DNA from: Agrostemma githago
Lineage: Eukaryota; Streptophyta; Magnoliopsida; Caryophyllales; Caryophyllaceae
Length of the DNA stretch: 64,000 bases
Direction: 5' to 3'
Assembly: GCA_958450325.1 (NCBI GenBank)
Contig: OY288257.1
Location: 57,179,938 to 57,243,937 of the forward strand
Position numbers and translations under genes: made by a program. Positions 46,287 to 58,555 of this stretch are shown here, piece after piece; position 1 is the first letter of the stretch, and each line of letters starts with the position of its first letter. The notes beneath the pieces are model-generated. The model saw only the letters and a program-made list of their open reading frames with translations, ran no database searches and was not told where the DNA came from.

Positions 46287-46289
<3 letters not shown>

Positions 46290-48175
46290 CTTAAGGTTGT
46301 ATTTTTTTTTTTGAGTCCTTAAGATTGTATATCTTTTTTTCTTATTTAAATCTAAACTTAATTCAAGGAAGATAATATTGGAAGGATGAAGGATTGAAGG
46401 GAGTATGGTATGTAGTGTATACAATCAAAAGGATTTTCCTTATCAAAAACTGGAATGAATGCTTGTAAAGCGTACGTGAACATATAAAGATTTGATTACG
46501 GAATATATTTGATTTTATAATATATATACGTAAGAAATTAAAAATTGTAGATCCTAGTACGTACACAATGGTAAAGTTGATGAATAAATAGAATTGAATT
46601 CCACCTAAAACCAAAGCGCATCGGGTATATGAATGCTCCAACAAGATATAAATGCAGCCGAGTATGTTTTATATTTGGTGACTTAAATGTATGCGTATGC
46701 AGTTGGCCTCGCCTGCGTCGTCTTCAATGTCTCCTCCATATTTGATATGTTTACGTATATATATGCGTAAAAGCCAAAGTTTAATGCGGTTTGACATGGG
46801 TGAGTTGAGTACGTACCCAGCCAACTCCAACGTCCTGCCAACTGTATCTATCTATCTATCCATCTATGTATTGCAATAATATTTATTCCCGAACGCCCAT
46901 TGGATCGTAATTGTAGTAATAACAACAGCAACAATTACCCACCCATCACATTTTCATAACAACCCATAACCGGTACCAAAACCCGGCCGGCACGCCCACA
47001 TTTATCACGCACGCTTATCAAATTACCTCTTTAATTTGGGGACTACTAATCGCAGTCCCATGATATATAAGAAGCGAACGTGTTAATCTATCACATTTCA
47101 AGTGACATATATATATATATATATTGATCGTCATTTTATACTGTGCTTCATTAGGGTTTCGTCAATCAATTCAAGTGAGCCTCCTCTGCCAGTCCCTTAG
47201 ATCGTTTATATGTGTCCGAAGATCGATTCGACATGACCTATAATCGGTAGCTTGCTGGTTGATTCATTTTGACATCGGGTCATTTACTCATTTGTGGTAG
47301 CTATACAGTATAGTACTCTATTTATTTGTGTACGGGTATTGAATTGTAATAATATTTTTAGTTTGCAAGTCATCATATTCATGGGGCAATAAATATTAGT
47401 TTAATTATATTCCAAGTTGAGGCTCTATATTTAGACAAATTATATCATACAATTGTTGTATCGTACGATAGGCATTACTATATTTGGAACCACTGAGTAT
47501 AAATTTGATTTTTGAGGCATTCAAAACCTTGAACATCCCCATTTGTACAGCTCACTATCTAACAAAGACATATCATAACAATGTTTCCTTTTTAATACTT
47601 TGGGTAACCATATAAACATTTAAATGGAAAACACAAGCTCAATCCCAATCTCGCCAGCTTTTAAATGGAGAAAATTATTTGCAATGCTAAACAATTATTT
47701 CCGATCCCTATATTTATTTACTTCTCACTAAATATTTATTCAAATACATTTTTCTCTCTCGAAATTTATTTTTAGTTCTTCCTACAAAATACTCCGTATT
47801 TATCAAGTTACATTTTTCTTCCTCTAAATTTATTTTGGACGCCAATTTGAAAACCTCTTGAATTTATTAATAATCAATGATCTTAATAAGTAGTTTCGGG
47901 CAAATCAATACCATTAAGAAAAGGATTTACGCAATACTAGCATCCAACAATATCCGTTAATTAATCCTTTGTTTTATAATAATGTTTCTTGTATCATCAC
48001 AATAATATCACATTTGATTACACGAATAATCTACATTTGCCTAAATAAAATCACAAATATGAGCTACTATTCAACCAATTCTTTACGTAAAACTTTGAAG
48101 GTACCTAAAGAATTTGTTGAATAAAAGGGTATTACTAATAATAAAATTTGGGAAGGGATATGGTCATTTAGTCAT
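46287..48175. other. Intergenic spacer, no gene seen
   Basis: AT-rich, with a short TATC run near 46850 and a TACTCCGTA word at 47790. It includes the 3' flank of the KCS gene. No coding signal. Confidence 0.55.
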
Positions 48176-49564
48176 TTACCATGCTTTCAGCGGATACCTA
48201 TTAATACAATCATTCCATGGATTTTCATCATAACTTGAGTCATCTAACGCCTTCCACACCAAACTCCCAACCTTAAATCCGGTTCCAAATGCCAACATCC
48301 AGAGTTTATCCCCCTTTTTAATCCTGTTTTTGGCTTCAAAATAGGCCAATTCATAAAACACGAGGCTGCTGGACGTGTTCCCGAACCTATGCAGCGTCAT
48401 CCGAGCCGGCTCTGTTACCAACTCATCCAGCCTCAATGCCTTGGCCACCGATTCAATCACCGCCTTTCCACCCGTGTGTATGCACAGGTGATCAAACGCC
48501 TTTGTGAAATCGGGCACAATTGGCTTGGAGTCGCCCTGAGTCACCACCGATTTCACCACCGATTTAGCATACAGAACCAGTTGGCTGAGCGGGAGGACCC
48601 GCGGGGCCAGAACCCGCAGGTGGGCCCTCAGGTTTTGGCCAGCCACTCTGATGAGGTCTTTGGTGAGTGAAATTCCGGTAATGCCGTTGTCGTCCTCCTC
48701 CTGGAAGGCGGCCTTGTAGGAGCTGTCGTCCGACCCATGGTGGGTCCGGAGCGACTCCACCAGCTGGAACTTGGCTGTCCGAGCACGCGCCGGGTCGTTG
48801 GTAACAATGGTGGCCGCACACCCGACCCGGAATAAAACATTGGTCACCAGCATGGGTCGATTATCACCCAAGTACCAATTCAGGCTGATGTTTTCCGTGA
48901 TCACAATAAGCACATTCTGGACCTTACGCCTCGAGGCGCGTAAGAGATGAGAGGCCATGTCGATGGAGAGGACCCCGCTCCCGCACCCCATGCCCCCCAG
49001 GTTGAAGGTGCGGACGCCGGGGTCCATCCCGTACCGGTGCACCAGCAGGGAGGAGAGGGAGGGCGCGGGGGAGAACCCTCCGCAGGTGACAATAACGATG
49101 TGAATATCTCGAGGGTGGATGTTGGACTTGAGAAGAGCGGAATCGACGGCGGAGAACATCCCCTCACGTGACTCCAGCATGACGGAGTCATAGGGCGCCT
49201 CGTCGTAGCCCTGGAACACGAAGGGCGGGATGTAAGTCTCGTCCCCGAGGCCGGACTTTTTGTAGATGGAGCGCATGAAGTCGATGCTCTTCTCGGAAAA
49301 GCGCTGGGTGCGGCGGACGAAGTACTCGTCGAACTCGACATTGGACTTCCTGTCGTTGGGTGGCTTGTAGCAGGAGTAGTCGAGGAGGAAGATGGGGTAG
49401 GGCCTGAAGAAGAGGTAGTGGGTGAAGTAGAGTAGGAGGAGAGTGAGGAGAAGGAGGAGGGCGAGGGAGAGGTGGATGGAGAAGGGTGGAAGTTGGGAGA
49501 GAAAGAAAAGAAGCAGGAGGGAGGATTGCAGGAATATGTGGGTGTAAGTTAGAGAGATATTCAT
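48176..49564 (-). CDS. KCS: 3-ketoacyl-CoA synthase (very-long-chain fatty acid elongation)
   Basis: An intronless frame of 462 residues, normal for the family. It condenses malonyl-CoA with a long-chain acyl-CoA, the first and rate-setting step of the ER fatty-acid elongase, for waxes, suberin or storage lipids. Two hydrophobic N-terminal segments (about 10-25 and 32-52) anchor it in the ER. The FAE1/CUT1-type condensing domain follows. Catalytic residues are all visible: Cys in FNLGGMGCGSG, His in CIHTGGKAV and Asn in RFGNTSSS. The product looks active. Start choice: the frame is open to an upstream Met at 49702, but a TATA box lies at 49616-49624, upstream of the Met at 49564 and downstream of 49702, so 49564 is the likely start. 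The subfamily is uncertain. The middle of the gene is markedly GC-rich against its surroundings. Confidence 0.93.
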   Translation of the reverse strand: MNISLTYTHIFLQSSLLLLFFLSQLPPFSIHLSLALLLLLTLLLLYFTHYLFFRPYPIFLLDYSCYKPPNDRKSNVEFDEYFVRRTQRFSEKSIDFMRSIYKKSGLGDETYIPPFVFQGYDEAPYDSVMLESREGMFSAVDSALLKSNIHPRDIHIVIVTCGGFSPAPSLSSLLVHRYGMDPGVRTFNLGGMGCGSGVLSIDMASHLLRASRRKVQNVLIVITENISLNWYLGDNRPMLVTNVLFRVGCAATIVTNDPARARTAKFQLVESLRTHHGSDDSSYKAAFQEEDDNGITGISLTKDLIRVAGQNLRAHLRVLAPRVLPLSQLVLYAKSVVKSVVTQGDSKPIVPDFTKAFDHLCIHTGGKAVIESVAKALRLDELVTEPARMTLHRFGNTSSSLVFYELAYFEAKNRIKKGDKLWMLAFGTGFKVGSLVWKALDDSSYDENPWNDCINRYPLKAW

Positions 49565-49615
49565 TATGTATTTGAGAGGAGGTGTATTGGGAGAGGAATG
49601 GAGGGTTTGTTCCTG

Positions 49616-49624
49616 CTTTATATA
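49616..49624 (-). promoter_or_regulatory. TATA box of the KCS gene
   Basis: TATATAAAG on the minus strand, 52 bp upstream of the Met at 49564. It rules out the further upstream in-frame Met as the main start. Confidence 0.8.
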
Positions 49625-49702
49625 GGAAATCTGAGGTAAAATGGCATTCAATAAATGACTACTTTGATGCTGGGAGAGATTTGACACTGTAATTACTACC
49701 AC

Positions 49703-50441
49703 TACTTTGTTGGTTTTGTACCGTTGGGGGGTTGTATCATACCAGTATATATATCCATGAAAAAATCACAAGCCGCTTGTTTGGCATTCGTACTTGGTAG
49801 GGTTGACATTGCTCCATCTAAAGCTCGCAAGCCTAGCCCCACCCAACTAACCGATTCCAAACCCGAGTAATATTCACCTGATGTGCCCAAAAAATATAGT
49901 GACATGATCCGACCGGATTCAGGTTGACCCGAACCCGACCTGAGGCGTCCCGATAAATTATCTGACTCGACTCGACCCGACGCAAAAGCTTACCCGATCC
50001 ACGCTGACCTAATAATGTGATCCATTGAAGATAAAAAAAATAATGATAAATTAAAATATTACTCCGTATTTAGTTTTTTCTCTCTACAGATATTCTTAAC
50101 CAAACATCATTAAAAACAAAAAATAACTTATATATTAAATAAAAATTGTATTAAAATATATTTAAATCCTTTATACTCCGTATGTTTCTTTATAATCACA
50201 CCTAAGTTAACTCGCTAATTATTGATCCGACAAGACCCGATCCGACCTGACCAAAACTTGACCCGACCCATCCGATTTCCACTCCAAGACATATTCTACA
50301 AAATTATTCATATTGGTAGTATTTGCAGTTTTAATCTTCAATCATTTTGTTACATATGGTTTCATTCCTATAAAATTACTCTTTGTCTACCAAAACTATT
50401 GAAAAACAAAATGAAAATTGAAAATAATTTGTACTCCCTTC
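49703..50441. other. Upstream region of KCS with GACCCGA-rich repeats
   Basis: Degenerate CCGACC / GACCCGA words occur at 49910-49990 and again at 50222-50280, bracketing AT-rich DNA with two TACTCCGTA words (50060, 50174). This looks like an old, decayed repeat. No gene seen. Confidence 0.5.
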
Positions 50442-51806
50442 CACTACAAGAAATAGGATTTCCGGCGTTCAAGTTACGGGCTCCGGACAAGACAAACGCC
50501 GAAATGACGTCTGAAGAAAAAACGGGCGTCTATACTTGGACGCTTAGTAGGGCGTCCAACTCAAATGTGGAGTAGTTGGAAGTAAGAACACGGGCGTCCA
50601 AAAGTAGATGCCCGAAAAATCACACGGGCGTCCACTTCCAGACGCCAAAAGTGGGACGGACCTCCAAAAGTAGACGCCATATGGTGACAAGTTGGCGTTC
50701 ACTTGTGGACGCCAGGGTGAAAATTCGGGCGTCCAAAAGTAGACGTCTGTCGCCTGGTTTTCGCCTTAAACATACGCCAACCCTCCTCGCCATTCATTCA
50801 TTCTTCAAAAAAAAATTCCTCCCTCTACTTCTTCTCTCTAAAAACCGCGCGCCAGCATCCTCATCCTGCCTTCCTGTTTTTCTTCCAATTTCTACGGTAC
50901 AATTTCAGTTTTTTCTTATACTTCTTATTTAGTTGAATGTTTAATTTCAGTTAGGTTCAATAGTTAATTTGAATTTACTTAATTATTATTGTGCATTTGA
51001 AATTTAGTCGTCTTACGATTTCAATTGAGTTATTGTTTGCCCAAGTTCTTTCGCCCAATTTTAGTTAGGTAGACTGTTGTAGTGACTTTCGGAATTTTTA
51101 CATTGTAGTAGTGTCACTGTATTACTCATTTGCTTTACGCCTATTACAACTCTCTTTTATGAGTGATAATTTACGATACCGTCTTCATTTGCAAGGTGAA
51201 GATGCATGCCATGCAGAGGAAGGAGTCGAGGAAGCAGCCACAAGGGAATCAACCCCGGATTGCCGACGACGGTAGGGTGATACTCAACATCGACCGCTAT
51301 TGGTAATATAATCTAACCCACATTTTTAATATAGTTGTTAGAATAATTTTTAAGATTTTTTGCCTCTGACATTCCTCGAGACGGTGCAGGATTTGGGATC
51401 AGGATGTAGTGTCGGGGTGCACCCAGAGCTACATGGCGTATGACAAGGGTGTGGGGTACACTTATTGGGCTCAAGTGCCACCGCATCATCGTCGACAGTA
51501 TTAGAACAACTTTAAGGTGCGTGTGTTTTAATTTCTTATTCACTTTGTTATTAAGTGATGTTTGTTTTGACATTTACAGGGTTCGTACGTCTTCTTGTTA
51601 CTAACAATCCGCCTTTTTTTAGTTAAAGTAATAAACTTGGAAATCGGAGCTGGAAGCGCAAGCGTGGGCGGTACAACAAAATAGGTAAGAAGCGTTTCGT
51701 GGACGTCATGCGCAAACACCACGACAGAGGAACGCCGGTGAAGGACCTGGAAGGTGTAGTTGTCAACATATTGTACTCGGTTGTTAACAAAGAATCAAAT
51801 TAAACT
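50442..51806 (+). mobile_element. CACTA (En/Spm) transposon, left end and fragment
   Basis: It begins CACTACAAGAAATAGGATTT, the typical CACTA terminus. Subterminal repeats follow to about 50760: at least eight GGCGTCCAAAAGTAGACGCC-like words in both orientations. Downstream (51196-51800) come several short exon-like frames (for example a run ending GRVILNIDRYW next to a GT donor, and KKRFVDVMRKHHDRGTPVKDLEG). I cannot assign them to a transposase with confidence. The opposite CACTA end was not found, so the right limit given is only where coding-like sequence stops. Truncated or interrupted copy. Confidence 0.7.
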
Positions 51807-52854
51807 TCACTACGCTCTTACTGAGTGTATTTATTGAGTTATGCTTTAATTTATTAAATTTTACGTCGATTTTATTTAAGTGTGCATCCATTATATTGAG
51901 TCAGTAGTTACCAATATTGAGCGAATTAGTGTAGTTGCACACGGTTAGAAAGAAATTATATACAATAGCTATAGGACTAGTAGTGCTAGTAGTGCATACA
52001 AGTAGAATAAACACGTATTTTTCTCAAAAAAGAATAAAAGATATAGTATTGACTTAAAAAAAAGGAAAATGATATATACAATTTTAAGGGTTGTATACGA
52101 GAGATCAAATGTGAAAATAATACTTTAATACAAGTATTAATTACATTGATATATGTGTAATTTGAATTTAAATCTCTATTTAATACTCACTCCGATCATA
52201 ATTTAACGTTTCATTTTATTAAAATATTTCACATAAATATTCATCAAATGAGGTGAAAAATAGTGATAAGAAGGAGTAGTATAGAAGATTTTAGTTAGGA
52301 TTGTATTTAACCCAAGTCTTAACTACAGAGGGAGTAATTAATAAGAGTAGTCTACTCGATCATATAAAGCCAACGAATTTAATTCCTTCCCTAACATTGT
52401 TTTCAACATGCTTATGTCATGAATGATGTACTAATCTCATACGGAGTAAATCTTGTACGAGTACTTTATTTTCTTATAGTTATAATACTCCTACTATCAT
52501 ACGACTATTAAATTCCTCCAAGACACACAAATTAAAATTATCATTATAAGAGTAATCACAACGAGAAATTCTTGTTCTAGAGGTTAGTTGTCGTAACAAT
52601 TTTATTTTGTCCACTGTGACAAAAAATTTGTTTAACAATTGAAAAACTTGGTTTGAAATAAGAGTCAATGCAAGTTCTTGTTAAATCCAAGACAAGATTG
52701 TCAAATTGATATTTTTTATTTAACTATCTAATTTAATAACTTAATTTAGAATTCTCCCACTCTTAATAATAGTTCAAAGCATATTGAGCTTGTTAAAAAC
52801 TTACTTGTACATGACAATGACACAAACTTTATTTTGAGTTTGTCCATTGTAATT
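51807..52854. other. Intergenic spacer, no gene seen
   Basis: AT-rich, one TACGGAGTA word at 52440. No coding signal. Confidence 0.5.
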
Positions 52855-52960
52855 GGTTGAGAATGACTCCTAAACCCAAGTAATCACACGTGTTCCACAT
52901 GGAAAGATGAGAAAGATATCCACCTTATAAAGCAAGAGGTTACTCCCTCTATCGCCAATT
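52855..52960 (+). repeat. Partial or solo LTR of the TRIM family at 24809
   Basis: It starts with the same words as the TRIM LTRs (TTGAGAATGACTCCTAAACC, CCAAGTAATCA), then CCACATGGAAA.ATGAGA and CCACCTTATAAAGCAAG. It confirms that the 25088 LTR, without the hairpin, is the normal form. No PBS or internal region is attached. The right limit is approximate. Confidence 0.7.
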
Positions 52961-54834
52961 GGTTTTAGAGTGGAACCCTCTTGTCTTGTGAGTGGACTAT
53001 TCCCGTCTCGGTGTGACCTAGACCCGTTATGTAATTTCACATAATTGCTCTAAAGTTTCTGAGTCCTGGGTGACCAGAGCTTTCATTCGTCTCAATTACT
53101 CCCTCCTATCCATTCAATCAGTTACATACGATTTTTCACAAGATCAGATATTATTGGTAAATCAAGTGACATGGGTCATGGTGTTATGAGTCCACCAAAC
53201 TTTAAAGTAAGGAAAAAGAGTAACATTTTGTGTAAATAGCGGAAAGATAGGAGGATTATAAAGTAAATTCATTTGTCTTAAAGAACAATGTAAAGAATTG
53301 ATTGAATTGTTCATTTATAGTAAGGGTAAAGAATTGAATAAAAAAGAGAGAATATTAATTATTTACATTTGTTTGGTTAAAACCCACATGATAGATAAAG
53401 AAAATGCATTTCTTAAAGTGGAATGAAAGTAGGATTGTTTGCCAAATTTACACATATATTGATAATGTTTGATTTAATATATTTTTTTTAACCTTAAATA
53501 CAACCCCAAAAGTATATAATTTTCCTAATTTTAAAGTAACATTAGAAAATAAGTAGATTTATCCTCCGTATATTGTACTTGCATCTTCCATCAGTGACGG
53601 ACCATGTAATTTAAAATTAGGTGTGCACAATTTTTAAAAGTTGCACATCCTCTTAACCACTACATAATTTAATTACTTTTATTTAAATATGAGGAATTAA
53701 AATAATAAGTGAGTAAATTACAATGATTTGGAGGGAATAGAAAAGGACTTGTAAATGGCTATACTCTGTATTTCTTAAATAAAAAAACTCTAAATAATAG
53801 GGCTGCACTTGCTTATCCGTACATCCCTCTCGTGTGCCCCTGCATGCATGATAGTTTTTTTATTTTTAATAATAACGGTAGAGATCGATTAACCAAGGAT
53901 CTGTATCAAACTGATAAAGAGGCACAAATATGCAATTAGTGATTGACAACGAAGCAGATGTCAATAGAGAAATTGGTAATTAGAAACTCCAGTACTACTA
54001 CTGCTACTGGGAGTGCTTTTAAGTTAGGATTAAGTAATAATGATGCGATGTGTTTGAGTTATTCTATTTTTCACGTTTCATAAATACTTCCATATCTAGT
54101 TGGACGCTGAATGGACAATTGAAATGAGTTCAACACTTCTTCTCCATATTTTGCATTATTCATAAATGTCATGTTCGAACCCATCCACCTGAATGCGTGT
54201 TACAAATTAAATTAACCACATGTGAATTATTTATATGACTAATATACCAAAAATGTTTATAGATATTATGACAATAGTGTTGTAAATATTTTGTGAAATT
54301 GTTAATAAAATGGAAAGGAAAGCTTTATTGGTTGATAATGAAAAACTGAAATTATAAAGATTTAATGGTATATTTGGGAACTTGGATTTGAATTTCGGAT
54401 TTGAAATATTTTAAGTGTTTGAGAACCTTGGGATTTGGATTTAAAATTTAGACAAAATCCAACGTAGTTCAAATTTGGCTCCCTCAAATCCCTTTCCAAT
54501 AAGAGAATGACTCTCTCTAAAAAAAAAATTTCTCCAAACTTCACTACTCTAAATAACGAGGGTTTAAATCATTACATACATTAATTAAATTCACAATCTA
54601 TTAATTGGCATTAATGCAAAAATGACAATTTTTTTTATATGAATTCAATTTGGAAATTTTAATATAATGTCGTTAACTTTGTGACAAAAAACGTATTTAT
54701 CTGAATTGTAATTTAATTTTTGAGATGAGTTTTTTAAATTTAATTTTATAAAGGTATACAAAATACGGAGTATACCTATAAACTCTCCATGATTTTTTTT
54801 TTCCACAAATTAAATTATAGAGTGAGTTCATATG
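52961..54834. other. Intergenic spacer, no gene seen
   Basis: AT-rich DNA. About 53160-53345 holds the inverse-oriented relative of the repeat at 23236-23420. One TACGGAGTA word at 54774. Nothing coding. Confidence 0.5.
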
Positions 54835-55246
54835 TGTAGACACCCACATTTTGACCGCCAGGTGTCTATAGCAGTTTCCGACAAACACCCGATGATGATC
54901 GGACGTAAACATGCTTTAACTTACTCGAATATGGGCTCAAAATCATTGGCATTTGGCTTAGGCTTTTTACGGAGTACAAATCTCACAAAACCAACCTCAA
55001 ATTCAGGCCTAGTGGGTCGTTTCAAGTCAAATAAGACTATTTTGGGTCGAATCTGACACCAGGGACAAAACCGTCTTTTATCGACCGAGTCAAAACCCGG
55101 TCAAAGATATTTTTGAGACATACAAACCAGCCGTGTCATCCCACAAATCCGGCTTGAGGTCGAACACTACAAAAAATCAACTACAAAATATTAAACAATT
55201 CCGATTAAGGATAGAATTCGATCCCCAATAGGATTCCCGACCAAGC

Positions 55247-55279
55247 ACTCCACCGAGCACAAGGAGTACTCGCCGAGTA
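55247..55279. repeat. Palindrome island 1 of LTR C
   Basis: ACTCCACCGAGC (55247) and ACTCGCCGAGTA (55268), exactly 21 bp apart. The second sits in the near-palindrome GTACTCGCCGAGTAC. The pair lies about 155 bp upstream of the TATA box. Confidence 0.7.
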
Positions 55280-55433
55280 CTCTCATTCCAGCCGGCTCAA
55301 TGCCTTCTCCACCAAGAAACGGAATCCTCGTTCTACTCGAATTGCTTACCTTTCCTATCCTAACCGGTGTTTCTTATCACCCAAGCAAGGTTACCTCTCC
55401 TAGCTTCAATCGAGGACCACTCCTATAAATAGG

Positions 55434-55441
55434 ACCTTCTC
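55434..55441 (+). promoter_or_regulatory. TATA box of LTR C
   Basis: TATAAATA in the same CACTCCTATAAATAGGACC block as LTR B. Confidence 0.8.
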
Positions 55442-55819
55442 ACAACACAATATTCATCCATCATCGACACATAAAACACACACATCAATCATAATTCACA
55501 ACAACATAATTCCCGACACACATTCATTAGCAATAGCATACACACACATAGCATCGAGCAACCGATATTACAACCCGAGATCACGCCGCTTTAGCCTTAG
55601 AACCGGCCGCCTCTTACCCGACACCTTACACGACCAAAACCACCATAAATCACCGACATTAAATCGACGCTCCCGTACCTAAGTCACATCCCGACGAGCC
55701 CCGTTCCGAGTATACAAAGCATGTAGGTTGAGGGTGTTACAAATCCCGACTCTCTCCTTTCTCTCCTCCCTTCTCTCGTTTTTTTTATCTCGTCTTGTCA
55801 TCGTCGGTCGTCCGTTTTT

Positions 55820-56100
55820 TATTATGAGTTTGAATTTGAGAGAGGGTAGAAAATTTAATCACGGATTTGACTAAAGAGGAGAAGATTAAACCACAAAATT
55901 GGGTTTGAGGGGTAAAAGATTAGATTTAGTGAGGGGGAAGGAAAGTTTATGGGGTGAGGAAGAAGGGAGAAATATTTTGATGCAATTCGACGGTAGGGCA
56001 GCGGAAGACGGGTAGGTTCAGGCCGATTATGTAGATCTATGCTCTGATACCATGTTAGAATTATGAAAGAGTTGAAAGATTAATTATGAATTGCATAATT
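55820..56100 (-). mobile_element. Copia-like fragment inserted in LTR C
   Basis: This roughly 280-bp stretch is absent from LTR B at the matching place. On the minus strand it contains TGGTATCAGAGC (plus-strand GCTCTGATACCA near 56040-56051), the Copia PBS, preceded by an LTR-end-like ..TTCTAACA. It is a short antisense piece around an LTR/PBS junction. Exact limits are uncertain. Confidence 0.6.
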
Positions 56101-56527
56101 AATATTGATGAATCGTCGCTTTTTTTATTTCTAATATCGATACTACAAACTATTTTCATATAAAACAAACGTTCTTAAAATACGATATCGATTCTCTAGT
56201 CGAATATCATATCAAAAAAGAACTAAATTAATCTCATTGATGCTAAAAAATCGTCACATGGTTTCATAAAACAAAACACGACGATTTTTAACGTGGAGAG
56301 AATCAAACATCGTTTTTTTAGTTTAATTTCTTTAAAACAATTTACAAAAGCATTTTTTATCTTTTTAAAAAAAAACTATTTCAAATATTTGATATTGATT
56401 TCATAATCGAATATCGAATATAACGAATATTGCTAAATTAAATCGAGCATAAATCATGCAATATTTGTACGCGATTTAATAAAGCTATAAACTTTCCGAA
56501 AAACAATTTCGAAAACAGCTCGGGACG

Positions 56528-56571
56528 CGAGCCGCCTCCTCGCGCGAGTCGCGCTCTTCCCGAGCGACTCG
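56528..56571. repeat. Palindrome island 2 of LTR C
   Basis: CGAGCCGC (56528), CGAGTCGC (56545) and the inverse GCGACTCG (56564), steps 17 and 19 bp, in a CG-rich patch of an AT-rich LTR. Same position and 19-bp inverted pair as LTR B. Confidence 0.65.
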
Positions 56572-58493
56572 CGTGATCTCCTGAAACGTGGCACAAATCA
56601 ATTTCGTTCTAATTTTTCGAATATCGTTTCTTTAACGAAACAACGTTTTTTTGACATATCTTTTTCTCGACCTCGGACAACACGTGTTAATCCATCACGT
56701 GTCATAAACTTTTTTGAAATCATGCATATCATCATATTTATATTGTTTATTCGATTTACAAACCGTTACTAACTTGTTTGTTCGTGTTTGTAGCAAGTTC
56801 CTTCTTTTTATTTGTTTTATTATACTAAAACGAATCTTACATGCTAAAATACAACTTTAACGTTAAATTTTAAATGCATTAAATCGACTTAGCAACTCAT
56901 TCAATTTTTCGCATGTTTAGGGAAAACAATGTTTGCATACCATTCATCGTATTACTAACGCGCGTATTTTAAAATCAAACGATATCTTAGCAGAGGCCGC
57001 TAATGTGCGGGCGGGGTTGAGTGTTCTTTGTGAACTTCCCAACACGTACCCTCACCTCTTACTCAGAACCGTGGTTTCCGGATGTCCGAAACCATTGGCA
57101 CACGAGAGTCATTCAATACACGGTATCCGATAACGTCGGTATCAGTATCAAATGCAAAGGAACGAACCCAATAAACTCTGAAATCGAAATGGGCCGTATT
57201 TTGTACACGGCCCACTACGACATAGAGTGGGTTCGAACGGGCCCGAACTCCCACAAAGTTCGGTGGCGACTCCAACTTCGATTTAAATTTCAATTCGATC
57301 CATTCTCATATGGAGATTCATTTGCCTCCCCAAACCCGCGCGTGGCCGCGTCGGGGTAGACCTATGTCATGTCCACAATTTGGCGACTCCTGATGGTAAG
57401 GATTTGTCGTGGAATCCCAACCGTCAATAAAATAACCGGCTATTCCTACGGTAGATAGGGCAAGTCGGGTCGAATCCACGGGAACGGTAATGTATAGCCT
57501 AGACTAGGTCGGCCCAAATACTAGACTAAGTCAACGAGCTAAACTAGAGAATGATAAGGAGGAGAGAAAACTAGACTATGACTAAGGCTAATGAGAAAGC
57601 AAACAAAGAAACGGGCTAGGATTAGGTCGGGGTCAAAGGGGTAACGGAATGGTCAAGGGAGAACTAGAGCGAAGGAGGTAGTAGGGTAATCTAGGTTGGT
57701 CCGGGCTCTCGCAACTTAGACCCACCTAGAGGTTCATCCTATAACCCATCTCGGCGATACACATGACAAACGGGGTTCTCACGTGCTATAGTGGCCTAGG
57801 TCGCTTCCGGGCTCTCGCTACTTAGACCGACCTAGGGGTCGTCCTCACCGGGCTCTCGCAACTTAATGAGGGAACCGAACCCACAAACAAACCATCACCC
57901 ACAAGAGAAAGGCAAGAAGAACAAGTATTTGCAACTACTAGTCAATCAAGCATTTCAACAAACATGAGATGTGCACCAAACCAAGAGGAAACCCAAATCT
58001 TCCACCAACATCTCTAACAAACCTTTAATCACCCAATCAACACCCTAATCACCCTACTAACCCTAGCAAGACACTACTCTAACATAATCTTACTAATACT
58101 AACAAGAACAAGAAGATCTAACATAAGAAACTAAACAAACATAAACAAACTCAACCAAACTAACAAGAACAAGAACAAGAACAAACAATAATAAAGATTC
58201 AAACTTGAACAAAAAAAACAAGATTAAGAGTAAAAAGGAATAAGATTATACCAAACTAGTGAAGGAGAAAGAACAAAACTTGCATTAATGAAGAAAACCC
58301 AAAACAAACATCCAAGGTTGTCAAGCTTCGTGAAGATCTTGAAGAATTCCCTTAATACAAGACTAAACTAGGATTAACAACTAATTACCGACTAATCTAC
58401 ACTAATCTAACCTAATCTAACCTAAAGTAGTCTAGGATTTTAAGGATATAACATATGATAAGATAAGATGGTGTCTTAATACAAGAGGGGGGA

Positions 58494-58501
58494 TATATAT
58501 A
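58494..58501 (-). promoter_or_regulatory. TATA box of the solo LTR
   Basis: TATATATA on the minus strand, about 540 bp into the LTR and 55 bp beyond its palindrome island in element direction. Confidence 0.6.
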
Positions 58502-58555
58502 GGGTTACAAGTGGAAGGAAGAAGAAAGAAAACAAGCGCGGGTTACAGCAGGCCC

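Larger units (their letters stand above)
54835..57377 (+). repeat. Element C 5' LTR
   Basis: 2543 bp, TGTAGACACCC...GTCCACA. Layout as in LTR B: island 1 (55247-55279), TATAAATA (55434), CATGTAGGTTGAGGGTG (55720), C/T tract, island 2 (56528-56571), TACTAAC..TTTGTAG (56767-56793). It is about 260 bp longer than LTR B because of a Copia-like insertion at about 55820-56100. Confidence 0.9.

Noticed and set aside
46218..46424. Open frame with a (YI)n tail
   Set aside because: It is a translation of the (TA)n microsatellite; no coding signal.
48564..49341. Long open frames in other frames of the KCS gene (both strands)
   Set aside because: They are shadows produced by the GC-rich codon use of the KCS frame; no family features.
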